From assembly GCA_946811185.2 (NCBI GenBank), contig OX328096.1, positions 40,996,252 to 41,060,251 on the forward strand: a DNA stretch of 64,000 nucleotides, in the 5' to 3' direction. The notes beneath the pieces are model-generated. The model saw only the letters and a program-made list of their open reading frames with translations. It did no database searches and had not been told where the DNA came from. Origin of the DNA: Hippopus hippopus. Lineage: Eukaryota > Mollusca > Bivalvia > Cardiida > Cardiidae. The first letter of the stretch is position 1; every line of letters starts with the position of its first letter. Position numbers and translations under genes: made by a program. Positions 52,901-61,735 of the stretch are shown here, piece by piece.

Positions 52901-54663
52901 GTATTTTGTATGCCCAATACAGAGAAACAGGCTGAAAACCATCTTGGAAAATTAATCACTTTTTGTTGTTTTATGTTGTCATATTTTCGGTCCAGTAAAA
53001 TTTGGTTTGGTCTGGTAAAAATTTGAAGTTTACCAGACCCACTGTCCTGTGAAAAAATTGAGTATTTCGTGAAGTCTGTAAATGTGTCAGCTATTTTCCT
53101 AAAGTATCTCGGCAATCTTGTCTTACATACTGCTCTACATCCATGATGATTTTGTGTGTGACTGATGTTCATGGACGGCCAGATTTGGGGTAATTTTTAA
53201 CAGTACCGTACCCTTCTCTAAATCAGTCCGATCCATTTACGAATATCGGATTGCATGAGTGAAACGTCCCCTAAAACTTTTTGAAAATCGGTTTTGATTT
53301 CCGATAAATACTGTTCGAGTTTGATGTAAAATTTTGTGATTACTCTCGGCTCAAATAAAAAGTCGTCCGACATTTTGGACCGCTTATGCAGTATATGATG
53401 TCATTAAAATGACGTCACACTTTACCTACTTTAATTTGACAGCATTTGAAAGTTTGAGTTAGTTACCAGATAATTAATGCTCATTTATGCAAATTTCTGT
53501 AATTGTATGTGAAGCAGTTTTCAAAATAACAAGGTGGTCCACACTCTTTCTAATCACCCCTCGTAGTTTGAAAAAGACTTTCCTCATGTCATAAATCAGG
53601 TCAATTTGTCAAATTGTTGGAAAACTTTGTTATTACTCTATTACTTACATTTTGCCCCAATCTCATTGGAACTTTTATGGGTAATCCAAGTCTTTGAGTC
53701 AAATCTAAGACAGATTTTGTTATCTTTTAAATGTTCACATTGAAAATATGCCAACCTGAATGAAACTTGGTAAATATTTGTAATGATAAACGCTGGAGGA
53801 GATGTTAGCTACAGGTCAGAAAACCAAGTCAGTAGGTCAAATCTTTGAAAGTTCTTTGTCACTTAAGAGGTTTGTGGAAGCTGTTTGTATTGTACTTACT
53901 CAAGATTTTACCGTAGTCTTTTTCAGGTATTAACCCTTTACCAAACAATCATGAGTTTCAACAGACCTGAAGTTTGTGAAAACATTGTGGAAGAAGGGGA
54001 AAAAATGGCATTAAGCATTTTCTCCTTTTCCGACAATATTTTCTTTCTTTTTCCAGGCAAGTTCAATCATTTGAGCTGTACTTAATTTGTTATTTTCAAA
54101 TGCCTTTTGATGTGGAAAAGTCTAAAATTTTGTTTCTGAAAAAGAGCTAAACCATCTGCAAATGTCAATTTATCATGATACTGTTAATCTCAAATGAGCA
54201 ATTCAAAACCCTGCAGGTCTAGTCTAGTAAGGTGAAGATGTTTGTGTGCTTTCTTTAAATTGGACATTTAAATTTCATTTGAAGAACAATAGATAACACT
54301 GATCAAATGTCATTTGACAGGATTATTTCAGTCAGGCTGTTTCTTTGTGAGTAAGCAGGTATTTCATGTCTTTTTCATCTAGATTTGTTTCAATTTGAAA
54401 CAGTATTTGACACAGAAGAACCTCAAGATGTTATGCATCGGCCTAGTGATCACCAGCAGGATGAGGGGACTATTTTAGCAATGTGTATCACAGGAACAGG
54501 GTCAAAGGAATCCTTAATACAGTGGATACGCTATTTACAGGAGACAAACTCAAACTTAGAACAGACTTCAGTTGTATTCAAACTTAGGTCTGAAATGGAA
54601 GCTGAAGAACTTTTATCAATAGAAGGAAAAGGAGGACAACTTAAGCCAGTTGATATACCCTAA
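40465..54663 (+). CDS. ECSIT: ECSIT: evolutionarily conserved signalling intermediate in Toll pathways, complete gene
   Basis: Adaptor linking Toll/IL-1 receptor signalling (TRAF6, MEKK1) to NF-kB in animals; a mitochondrial pool is an assembly factor of respiratory complex I (with NDUFAF1 and ACAD9). Exons: 40465-40947, 41917-42031, 42499-42722, 50299-50506, 54383-54663. All have GT/AG borders and matching phases (0, 1, 0, 1), giving 1311 nt and 436 residues against 431 in human. Recognition rests on the conserved core: FPQDG...HYPIEQDCAIDII, FNNANPYQLPFHLPDDPIELAILALE, the VYVEGGYTIWLRD and LRADTDP region, and the C-terminal ILAMCITGTGSKESLIQWI with RYLQETN. The N-terminus is Arg-rich without acids in the first 20 residues, fitting a mitochondrial presequence. 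AG at 40463-40464 after TTTTTTCTGTATCTTTTGAT suggests a 5' UTR intron ending right at the ATG. The gene looks intact. Intron 3 holds a dead LINE and intron 4 a dead mariner. Confidence 0.95.
41030..41259 (+). mobile_element. Family A MITE, forward, ECSIT intron 1
   Basis: TTAA at both ends; palindrome with one extra A in the left arm (GAGAAAAATGCTGG). Confidence 0.8.
41347..41544 (-). mobile_element. Family A MITE, reverse, left palindrome arm lost
   Basis: TTACCTGTTTACCAAACAGT, AATGACATGGTGC, then only CTGGTAATCAGCACATTC of the palindrome. Right end TTTTGTAAAGAGTTAA. ECSIT intron 1. Confidence 0.65.
41670..41890 (-). mobile_element. Family A MITE, reverse, just upstream of ECSIT exon 2
   Basis: ACCCTGTACCTAATAATCC at the left, palindrome GAGAAAATGCTGATTACAAG with its return arm, right end TTTTGTCGTTTATTAAACAG. 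Its end lies about 25 bp before the exon 2 acceptor. Confidence 0.7.
41917..42031 (+). CDS. ECSIT: ECSIT coding exon 2
   Basis: 38 codons plus one base; the acceptor is TTTTCTTATCCGAAG and the donor is GTAAGT. Carries the conserved AFPQDGRMV and HYPIEQDCA. Confidence 0.95.
42096..42320 (+). mobile_element. Family A MITE, forward, ECSIT intron 2
   Basis: TTAACTCATTTCCACTCAAC to AAAGGGTTAA. A short partial left end of another copy precedes it (42046-42085, TAACTCTTTATCAGATAACA). Confidence 0.75.
42499..42722 (+). CDS. ECSIT: ECSIT coding exon 3
   Basis: The acceptor is CTGTTTTCTCTTGAAG; GT completes the Gly codon. Most conserved part of the protein (NANPYQLPFHLPDDPIELA). The donor is GAG|GTGAGT, with a family A MITE only 45 bp further on. 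Confidence 0.95.
42767..42995 (-). mobile_element. Family A MITE, reverse, ECSIT intron 3
   Basis: TTAACCCTTTACCACACAAT to GGTAAAGATTTAA, palindrome at 42835-42885. It lies 45 bp downstream of the exon 3 donor. Confidence 0.8.
43118..43190. repeat. Family C palindromic repeat
   Basis: GATCAGCCTGCACAAGCTGACC as a short hairpin, then GGTTGATACTTTTTGCAGAATGCATTAA, inverse of the 27690 copy. Confidence 0.6.
43960..44178. mobile_element. Foldback relic distantly like family A
   Basis: GAAAACATTTTGGTAAAAAG, hairpin AATTGCTCATAACAAGCAATT, CCCCACAATATTTTTAC and right end GGAAAGGGTTAA. The same hairpin type occurs near 7005-7025 and, as ATTACTTGTAACAAGTATT, near 49798. It is probably a sister family. 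Confidence 0.5.
44613..44676. repeat. Hairpin repeat
   Basis: AATTAGCAGAGACAGAA and TTCTGTCTCAGCTAAT are inverted around a ~27-nt loop. No family assigned. Confidence 0.5.
44855..49208 (+). mobile_element. Non-LTR retrotransposon (LINE) with RNase H, inactivated, 12-bp target duplication
   Basis: CCTTATCACACT flanks the element at 44843-44854 and 49209-49220. Order: short 5' leader, endonuclease, reverse transcriptase, RNase H, Cys/His end region, ~600-bp 3' UTR with hairpins, then GCGCCATAAAACAACATTCA and a (CATT)n tail. RNase H after RT is known in the I, LOA, Tad and R1 groups, so an I/Nimb-like clade is likely. No upstream gag-like ORF1 is present, so the copy may be 5' truncated. It sits in sense orientation in ECSIT intron 3. 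Confidence 0.9.
44942..48608 (+). pseudogene. LINE ORF2-type polyprotein, broken
   Basis: Endonuclease 44942-45790 has QWNC, LQET and LAGDFNGHSVMWGC, but a TGA at 44969 (after WNC), and the usual SDH catalytic His is Tyr (CGSDYFHI). A TGA at 45788 and a frameshift near the A-run at 46165-46177 follow. RT (46200-46991) keeps FFDLESAYDTTWKYGIL, GVPQGCILS and YVDDF, but ends at TAG 46992-46994. The last part (47064-48608) is open: RNase H reads YTVGSKEG where the catalytic Asp is expected (YTDGSK), though FSAEIKAIDLAL, FSDSLSTLQAL and LPSHVGIRGNENAD remain. Four reading breaks and two lost catalytic residues make it dead. Confidence 0.9.
49394..49634 (+). mobile_element. Family A MITE, forward, with 17-bp internal duplication
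   Basis: ATCTTTACCAAGTGACAAAA at the left. TTCAAATTCTGAACAGGTG is repeated at 49428-49464. Palindrome intact at 49525-49575 with one T change. ECSIT intron 3. Confidence 0.7.
49888..50195 (+). mobile_element. tRNA-derived SINE-1, full length
   Basis: GCCGAGCCCTGGTAGGTCAG (box A) and AAGGGTTCGATCCCCGAC (box B), then the SINE-1 body and a tail GAAAACGGTGTAAAACACCA with (TTCAA)-like end. It lies about 100 bp upstream of ECSIT exon 4. Confidence 0.85.
50299..50506 (+). CDS. ECSIT: ECSIT coding exon 4
   Basis: The acceptor is TTTACTGTTAACAG. Begins TKRPEETFIVSAQ and includes PVYVEGGYTIWLRDTALKYF. It ends one base into the Asp codon finished by exon 5. Confidence 0.95.
51764..53563 (-). mobile_element. 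Mariner-like element, 1800 bp, with ~29-bp terminal inverted repeats and TA duplication
   Basis: CGAGGGGTGATCAGAAAGAA at 51764 and the inverse ending TAATCACCCCTCG at 53563, with TA on both outer sides (51762-51763, 53564-53565). On the minus strand, scattered frames show mariner transposase pieces: LQQDNALSYKATLVQETLRKL and PYNSVLTLCYFWLVPILKDF near 51990-52160. It is in ECSIT intron 4. Confidence 0.85.
51893..52470 (-). pseudogene. Mariner transposase fragments
   Basis: Catalytic-domain remnant with the second Asp (QQDNA) and a degraded third acidic region where YSPDLAPSDYHLF is usual. The N-terminal part is in other frames near 52226-52417. Many stops; not functional. Confidence 0.75.
53930..54151 (-). 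mobile_element. Family A MITE, reverse, ECSIT intron 4
   Basis: TTAACCCTTTACCAAACAAT at the left. The palindrome is partly lost (GAAAAAATGGCATTAAGCATTTTC) and the right end fades in AAAAGAGCTAAA. Confidence 0.7.
54383..54663 (+). CDS. ECSIT: ECSIT coding exon 5 and stop
   Basis: The acceptor is TCTTTTTCATCTAG. Encodes LFQFETVFD and GTILAMCITGTGSKES, ending KPVDIP-stop. The TAA stop lies at the edge of a family A MITE remnant. Confidence 0.95.
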
Positions 54664-54885
54664 TCATCTATCAAACAATCTCATGGGCTTACAAACTTGA
54701 AGACGAAGACTTTTGTAAACATAGTGGGAAAAGAAGAGAATGCCAGTAGGCAGAATTTCCTGCCCCCTCACAATGCTTTCAACCATTCAAGAGACAATAG
54801 CCAATGTTTGAGCCTCATTTGAGGCCAGGATTATACTTTCACTGTGGAAAGGACTAAAATGTTGTTATCTTGTGAAGATTTAATG
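54658..54885 (-). mobile_element. Family A MITE remnant overlapping the ECSIT stop
   Basis: CCCTAATCATCTATCAAACAATC aligns with the TTAACCCTTTACCAAACAATC end of reverse copies, then GAAGACTTTTGTAAACATAGTG, GGGAAAAGAAGAGAATGCCAG and the outer blocks to GTGAAGATTTAA at 54884. The first aligned bases include the ECSIT TAA stop. Confidence 0.6.
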
Positions 54886-55296
54886 CCAGAAGTGGACATT
54901 TTATCTTTAGTTTTGTTTTCAGTAGGCCAGATAAAAAAAGATCCAAAACAATTGTTTCCATACAGAGTTTTAAGTTTTCACCTTAGTACATAAATAAGTA
55001 CATGTAATTAAAAGGCTACATGTATATATTTGAAAATGGCTTTGTTTTATCTATTATTGTAGAGTAAACCTTTTAAACACACCCAAAACTAATAACAAAT
55101 AACAAAGACAGAAGCATTCAGGAAAGCAGGACATAATCGTTCAAAAGTTTGGAAAGCATGTTCAGAAATGGAGAGATAATTTGCTTTTTTTTTTAAGATA
55201 AACAAAAATCTGCCGGTTTTAGAGTAAATCATGCAACAGTTCTATGTTGGTTCACTTCATCTATAAAATGGTAATTTGCTAGAGCCATCAATTTTA

Positions 55297-56590
55297 TTAT
55301 ACCCCCCTTCAACGAAGTGGGGGTATATTGCTTTGCTAATGTCCGTCGGTCCGTCGGTCGGTAGACCTTACCTTGTCCGGATGATAACTAGACACAGAAT
55401 TGACCTAGGTTTGTCAAATTTGGCACAGACATGCGTCTTGGAGTGTAGATGATCCCTATTGATTTTGAGGTCAATCGGTCAAAGGTCAAGGTCACAGTGA
55501 CCGACAACATGTTGACAGATAGACCAAACCTTGTCAGGATGATAACTAGACACAGAATTGACCTAGGTTCGTCAAATTTGGCACAGACATTCATCTTGGA
55601 GTGTAGATGATCCCTATTGATTTTGAGATCAATCGGTCAAAGGTCAAGGTCACAGTGATCGTCAACATGTTGATATATAGACCAAACCTTGTCCGGATGA
55701 TAACTAGACACAGAATTGACCTAGGTTCGTCAAATTTGGCACAGACATGCGTCTCAGAGGGTAGATGATCCCTATTGATTTTGAGGTCAATCGGTCAAAG
55801 GTCAAGGTCATAGTGACCGTCAACATGTTGATATATAGACCAAACCTTGTCCGGATGATAACTAGACACAGAATTGACCTAGGTTTGTCAAATTTGGCAC
55901 AGACATTCGTCTCGGAGTGCAGATGATCCCTATTGATTTTGAAGTCAATCGGTCGAAGGTCAAGGTCACAGTGACCGTCAACATGTTGATATGTAGACCA
56001 AACCTTGTCCGGATGATAACTAGACACAGAATTGACCTAGGTTCGTCAAATTTGGCACAGACATGCATCTCGGAGTGTAGATGATCCCTATTGATTTTGA
56101 GGTCAATCGGTCAAAGGTCAAGGTCACAGTGACCGTCAACATGTTGATATATAGACCAAACCTTGTCCAGATGATAACTAGACACAGAATTGACCTAGGT
56201 TTGTCAAATTTGGTACAGACATGCGTCTCGGAGTGTAGATGATCCCTATTGATTTTGAGGTCAATCGGTCAAAGGTCAAGGTCACAGTGACTGTCAGCAT
56301 GTTGATATATAGACCAAACCTTGTCCGGATGATAACTAGACACAGAACTGACCTAGGTTCGTCAAATTTGGCACAGACATTTGTCTTGGAGTGCAGATGA
56401 TCTCTATCGATTTTGAGATTAATCCATCAAAGGTCAAGGTCACAGTGGCCTTCAACTTAATGATATTTAGACCTAACCTTGTCCGGATGATAACTAGACA
56501 CAGAATTGACCTAGGTCCTTCAAATTCTTACAGATATTCATCTTGGAGTGTAAATGATCCCTATCGATTTTAAGGTTAATCCATGCCGAA
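55297..56590 (+). mobile_element. Helentron-like element, TTATACCCCC type, with eight 158-bp tandem repeats
   Basis: Left hairpin TTATACCCCCCTTCAACGAAG / TGGGGGTATA, then GTCCGTCGGTCC. The array has CCTTGTCCGG start points at 55371, 55529, 55687, 55845, 56003, 56161, 56319 and 56476, an almost exact 158-bp period. Each unit has GATAACTAGACACAGAATTG and GGTCAAAGGTCAAGGTCACA. The last unit is truncated and I see no right terminus. Confidence 0.75.
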
Positions 56591-57071
56591 AACAAAATTG
56601 ATAACCCAGTCTGTGTATCGGCGACTGTTTACAATTCTTGTATGTATACACACAGCGGTGTGTATAATTATGCGAACTGTTGTCAGATTATCACGTTTAA
56701 CAATTGAAGTGGGCTATAAATAAAAAAAATGACGTCGATATTTCCCAATCAATTCTTTTTATATCAGTTTATGAACTGTGCCACTTCCTGTATCAATGTG
56801 GCAGTAGGGGGGCATGACTGTTTTACAAACAGATATCTTGTTCAATTTTAACTTGAATTACTGCTAACACTATTGGCTGTGTGACAGTCATTAGCAATTT
56901 TTTGGCTTTAACAGGGATATTTTCAAAGCCACTTGCTGCTTTTTACTGTCTTGAAAGCATTGAATTGACTTCATCTCAACTCAGCGTTTTAGAGATAATT
57001 CTCAGCCCCGAGAACATTTTTCAACAGCCAGGAATTCATGAAAATGTAAAACAAATAGCTTTTAACGCTAT

Positions 57072-57165
57072 ACCATACAATTCCGATCGTTAACGACTTT
57101 GAAGAAGATGACATCTGAAAACATTGGGGAAAAAGAAAAAATACTTGTAACCAGTCTTTTTAGCT
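57072..57165 (-). mobile_element. Family A MITE fragment, reverse
   Basis: CGCTATACCATACAATTCCG, GAAAACATTGGGGAAAAAG and TACTTGTAACCAG, then broken by the dispersed repeat at 57166. Confidence 0.5.
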
Positions 57166-57435
57166 CAACTGTTTTCGAAGAAAATGGAGTTATTGTTATA
57201 GCCCAGGTGTATTCTGCATTGCTGTGCAAAAACTTTGACATTTTGTAGTATCTCTGTATTACTGTAGATAATTACTTTAAACTTGGACAGCTTGTAAAAT
57301 ATCAAAAGGAGAACCGATACAAGAAGGGCAGGTGACCATTGACATATTTTTGACACCATTATGCCCCTTTTTTTATTTAGAATTTTCACTGGAAGTCAAG
57401 CACTTGCAGCCATGTCTTGGCACCCGCATGTGGTG
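57166..57435. repeat. Dispersed repeat, copy 2 (partner at 2398-2725)
   Basis: Starts AGCTCAACTGTTTTCGAAGA and follows the same block order as the first copy. After it (57440-57565) the outer part of a reverse family A copy resumes, so this repeat probably inserted into that MITE. Confidence 0.6.
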
Positions 57436-57640
57436 CTTGTTTCCTTTTCCAACACTGTTTTCTAACTTGAAAGACAAATACTATCATTTGAGCCTTATCT
57501 GACAATCCTATTCACAGTTCCCAATTTGGACAAGTCTACAATTATGTCTTTTGGCAAAAGTTAAGGTTACCATAGCAGCTTCCTCATCGTTGGTCAACCA
57601 ATAACAGCACAGGCACAACCTTTGGGGAACAGTATAGTCA

Positions 57641-57866
57641 GTCCTTACCACAAACAAAATTTTAGACTTGTCCAAAATGAAAAGATTTGCAGAGAACAAA
57701 TTCAACGTAGCCCAAAAGCTGACTTCTGCCTTTGAAATGGTAGAAAAAAAGGTGGGGAAAAGAGAAAATGCTGGTTACGATGACTTTTTCCTTTTCCTAC
57801 AATGTTTTCAAAAGCTTTTTCCCCTCAAGGTCATTAAAATATGGGATTGTTTTGTGAAGGGTAAAC
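57641..57866 (+). mobile_element. Family A MITE, forward
   Basis: CTTACCACAAACAAAATTTT at the left. The palindrome is degraded on the right arm (GGTTACGATGACTTTTTCC). Right end GTGAAGGGTAAA. Confidence 0.65.
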
Positions 57867-58040
57867 TTGTGTGAACGCGACGTTCAACTTAGGGTACAGA
57901 CGCTGAATATAGAATCAAACTTTTTTGAAGCAGTCCAACATGACTTAACCTTTACCAAACATTTTTGTGTTTTAACAACCCTGAAAGATAGGACTTTTGA
58001 AAACATTGGGGAAAAAAAGGAGAAAATATTGTAACCCTTT

Positions 58041-59737
58041 TTTAGTTACCGGAGCAGGAAGTGCTCAAGGTTAGCTTTTGGGATCGTGCTGTGTCTGTCA
58101 TTCGTTTTCTGTCGTCTGGGCGTCAACAATTACCTTGTGTACACTTTAGAGGCTACATTTTCAGTTGGATACTCATGAAAATTGGTCAGAGTGTTTGTCT
58201 TGATAATTTCTCGAACAAGTTCGAAATAGGGTTATTTTAGGTCAAAGGTAGGTCACTTGGTCAAATCTTAAAAAAACCTTGTGTGCACTCAAGAGGCCAC
58301 ATTTTCAGCCTGAAACTCATGAAAGCTGGTGAGAATGTTCGTTACTTCGAACAAGTTTGAAATTGGGGCAAAAAGGTAGGTCACTGGACCAAATCTGAGA
58401 AAAACCTATTGTGCACTCTAGAGCCACATTTTTAGCCTGACACTCATGAAAATAGGTGAGATTGTTATCCCCTGCTGAAAAGGTGATGGGGCATATGGTC
58501 ATAGTAGTCATCCTTTATTCTGTCTGTCTGTCTGTTCTTCCCGCTTTCTTGTCCGGAGCATAACTCAAAAACTATTAGAGGTGTAAATAACATGATACTT
58601 CACAGGTGGATAGATCTCATCTTACTTAAATTTTGTCAAGAACATAACTTGAAAACTACTGTATATGGAATATAAACATGAAACTTCACAGGTTGATTGA
58701 TGATATTTAGGAGAAGTGCAGTGTACAAGAAGCATAACTTTCAGTACAATAATTTAGGAGTTATTGCCCTTTACTGCTCTGTTATTTTTCAGATTTTTTC
58801 TGTCTGATTTCATATGTGTTTACACTTGACAGCTGTATTAGAAAAGTGTACTTTGTTGAAGTTTTTTTTATTGTACTTTGTATTTAGCATTGCCAGAAAA
58901 TAAATCTTAAATCTAGCTGTTTTAGCCTTTAAACCAACCTACAAGAGGACACACATTTTCTATTGAGCAAGCATTCGTTGGGGGATGGCCATGTCAACTT
59001 GGCTCTTGTTTATCTTGATGAGATCTCAGACAAGTTTGAAATTGGGTCATGTCAGATCAAAAAGTAGGTCATTGGGCCTCATCTTAGAGAAACCTTATGT
59101 GCGCCAAAGAGGCCACATTTTCAACCTGATATTAATGCAGAGTGGTCAGAATGTTTGTCTTGATGATATCTCACACAAGTTGGAGATTTGGTCATGTCGA
59201 GTCACAAAGTAGGTCACAGAGTCAAATCTTAGAAAAACCTTGTGTGCACTGTAGAGGTCATATTTTCAGCCGGTTACTTATGAGATTTGGTCAGAATGTT
59301 CATCTCGGTTATATCTTGGACAGGATCGATTAGGTCATTTTGGGTCAAACAGTAGGTCACTGGGCCAAATCTTAGCAAAACCTTGCATGTACTCTAGATA
59401 CTACATTTTCAGTTCCATACCCATGAAACTTAGAATGTTTGTCTTCATGATATCTTGGATGCATATGACATTGTGTCATGTCAGGTCAAAAAGTAGGTTA
59501 CTGGGCCAAATCTTAGAAAAACCTTGTATGCACTGTAGATGCCTGATACTCATGAAATTTGGTCAGAGCATTTGTCTTGATGGTATGTTGGAGAAGTTCA
59601 AAATTTGGACATATTGGGTAAAAAATTAGGTTACTTTCACTTGTGTGTTTAGCATCATTAAAACCAGGGTCTCTGCAGCTTCATCAACTGTAGATGACAT
59701 TACTCAGGTGAGTGCTTTAGGGCTAATGGCCCTCTTG
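58041..59737 (-). mobile_element. Helentron/pearl-like element, reverse, with nested second element
   Basis: On the minus strand: left hairpin region near 59737 (AAGAGGGCCATTAGCCC), ~145-bp repeats reading CAAGACAAACATTCTGACC in inverse (GGTCAGAATGTTTGTCTTGA on plus), and a right end near 58041 (GAGCACTTCCTGCTCCGGTA in inverse). A different Helentron-like element at 58465-59008 interrupts it. Confidence 0.7.
58465..59008 (+). mobile_element. Helentron-like element, TTATCCCC type, nested
   Basis: Left end TTATCCCCTGCTGAAAAGGT then GATGGGGCATA, a GTCTGTCTGTCTGTTC stretch and CTTGTCCGGAGCATAACTC as in the 36410 element. It ends near GGCAACTTGGCTCTTG-like sequence at 59008. Outside it, GAGATTG joins TTTATCTTGATGAGATC, the uninterrupted repeat sequence of the host element. 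Confidence 0.6.
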
Positions 59738-59902
59738 TTTATCAACCCCAATCAATGACAGATCTCATTATTTGTGCCACACCTAATCTGTCGTCTGCAA
59801 ATGCTTTCAATATCAAGGTGTCTCAAATTGTTGTCTGGTAAAGGGTTAAAATAAGAAGAGACACTTTGTAACTTTCTGTTACAAATAATTTTAGACGAGC
59901 TT

Positions 59903-60283
59903 GTGCTTGTTTGCATAATCACAGGTAAGTGTGAAAAAAAAAAAGAAAGGCTGGTGAAGAGAATGCTGTCAGTTCATAAGAATTTTACATGGTATCATAG
60001 TCTGGATCTAGATGCCAGAGCAATTTTTTTAACCATTTACCAGAGTTGGCTTGTCCAGAAAACAATGAATATAGTGCAAACTAAAGAATGTTTGCATGTC
60101 ACAATAGAAAATCTGAAGAAGGAAAGACTGCCTGTACACAACAAATATCTTCTTATAAATATATTTACAAATCTGCCGGGATCTGTGGCATGCAAGTTCT
60201 CTGGAGCTGCCTTACGTTTTTGGCACTGGTGGGAAACAAGGTACTGTACAAGAGTCCAACTTGACAAAATTAAAGAAAACTAG
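59903..60283 (+). CDS. Unassigned 126-codon ORF
   Basis: Open to the stop at 60281-60283; Trp- and Lys-rich (FTWYHSLDLDARAIFLTIYQSWL, LRFWHWWETRYCT) and not repeat-derived. CACAGGTAAGTG near 59922 could be an acceptor or a donor, so the true left border is uncertain. No family recognised. Confidence 0.35.
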   Translation: MLVCIITGKCEKKKERLVKRMLSVHKNFTWYHSLDLDARAIFLTIYQSWLVQKTMNIVQTKECLHVTIENLKKERLPVHNKYLLINIFTNLPGSVACKFSGAALRFWHWWETRYCTRVQLDKIKEN

Positions 60284-60299
60284 GGACTGTGATAGATAG

Positions 60300-61170
60300 G
60301 ATGCCAGTCCATGACTCGGATGACAATTTAACAGCGGCACTCTGGCAAAAGGGGGTTGATTCCATTTCTGTGATCCATTATACCAAGCAAGACATCAAAT
60401 AATTGTGGATCCATAAAATCCATTTGGTCTAAAAAACATATGAATCATGAGGTAGAATGGGCCTTGGACATGCAGATAACTTATGAACAGCAAAAATTTT
60501 CAACCCATGTCTGCCTGCCCATTTTGTGCAGGCTGACATGGGTCAATACTGTCAGCAAAATGCCCTTTCACAGAGCATGGTGTGTGTGAGGGTTTGTAAA
60601 ACCTACCAAACAGGTAATTAACTTTATGACCTATACACACCAACCAACCGAGGAACCCCGTTTCAAACGATTGTTTTCTTTTTGTAGCGTTCCAACATTA
60701 TAAAAATTAAATTCTGACAAAACGTAATGGAATAATAGCCAACATTTTTTTTTTGTTCATGACATGAATGATATGATGTCTCCAAACTGATCTATTTCCA
60801 CACTTTCTGCAAACACACCCATAGTTCAGGAGAAAGCAGATTCAGGGTCAAACTTCACAACTGTTCTATCTGATATCAATCCACCCAATGAACCCAAGAA
60901 ATATTCAAATAATTAATCAAGATATTGAAATCTTATTACACATTTTGTATTTCTACGTAAAGATATATTTATAAACGCATCTATGACTTTCTATAAAATT
61001 TGATACAGACATCAAGGTTTTGTTAGGTATCTACGAAATACCTCAAATTTGATACACACATCAAGATTTGATAAAATTAAAACCTTAACCTGTTAGGTAT
61101 CTACAAAATACATCAAATCTTCAAAAATACACGGGGTGGGGGGCGGGGGCTGGGAGTGAAAGTGATACAG
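60300..61170. other. Non-coding spacer with family C copy and a short direct repeat
   Basis: Family C at 60485-60565 (CATGTCTGCCTGCCC / GTGCAGGCTGACATG). A direct repeat, TTGTTAGGTATCTACGAAAT at 61019 and CTGTTAGGTATCTACAAAAT at 61090, with ATCAAATTTGATACACACAT between. Confidence 0.45.
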
Positions 61171-61172
61171 GA

Positions 61173-61355
61173 TTGTTTACTGGGTTGGATTACGTAATGA
61201 AAAGCGGGCCTAATAGGATTATGAAGGCACGTGTTCAAAAGTTATTTGACCGGCAACGAATTGGACTCTTTCAACCAGAGAACATATCTAGGTGGCATAA
61301 AATTTTAGCGGATAAATTTGCAGGTGAAAGAGAAGTATATAAGAAGATTAGATAG
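61173..61355 (+). CDS. Unassigned 60-codon ORF
   Basis: Basic, helix-like composition (LDYVMKSGPNRIMKARVQKLF, ISRWHKILADKFAGE) and no repeat overlap. No ATG context or splice sites stand out. It could be an exon or chance. Confidence 0.25.
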   Translation: MFTGLDYVMKSGPNRIMKARVQKLFDRQRIGLFQPENISRWHKILADKFAGEREVYKKIR

Positions 61356-61434
61356 GCGTCATGTGCAGCTTCATTTTAGTGTATAGGCCTACTATTACTT
61401 TGCATTCATCAAAACAGTATTTATTCATAAATTT

Positions 61435-61735
61435 GCCGAGCCCCGGTGGCTCAGTCGGTAGTGTACAGGACTTGAGAACAGGGGTTGCTGGTTCAATCGC
61501 CGGCTCAGTCAATTTCTTTCTGTGGTTACATGATAGTCATTGCGACTGCATTTATTCCTCTCACCGTTGACAATTGTTTTGACGATGGTTGTGTGGGAAA
61601 GCAGCCAGTGGCTTGAAAAGAATATGGTGTGGAGTGCTGGTAAAATGAAACTCCAGGAAAGCATTGATAGGTGCACTGACCGCCGCAATATAACTGAAAT
61701 AATGTTGGAATTGGCTTTAAACACGATACAATCGA
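61435..61735 (+). mobile_element. tRNA-derived SINE-1, full length
   Basis: GCCGAGCCCCGGTGGCTCAG (box A), GCTGGTTCAATCGCCGGC (box B), the SINE-1 body, and tail GGCTTTAAACACGATACAAT. Confidence 0.85.

Larger units (their letters stand above)
57945..59849 (-). mobile_element. Family A MITE, reverse, split by a Helentron-like insertion
   Basis: TTAACCTTTACCAAACATTT to GGAGAAAATATTGTAACCC (58038), then the insertion, then CAATGACAGATCTCATTATT through the outer blocks to GGTAAAGGGTTAA at 59849. The second palindrome arm was lost at the junction. Confidence 0.75.

Noticed and set aside
55388..56068. Similar minus-strand ORFs (CAKFDEPRSILCLVIIRTRFGL)
   Set aside because: Artefact of the 158-bp non-coding tandem repeat; the frame shifts at each unit.
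55371..56580. CRISPR-like regular repeats
   Set aside because: Units are contiguous 158-bp tandem copies without spacers, in a eukaryotic genome.
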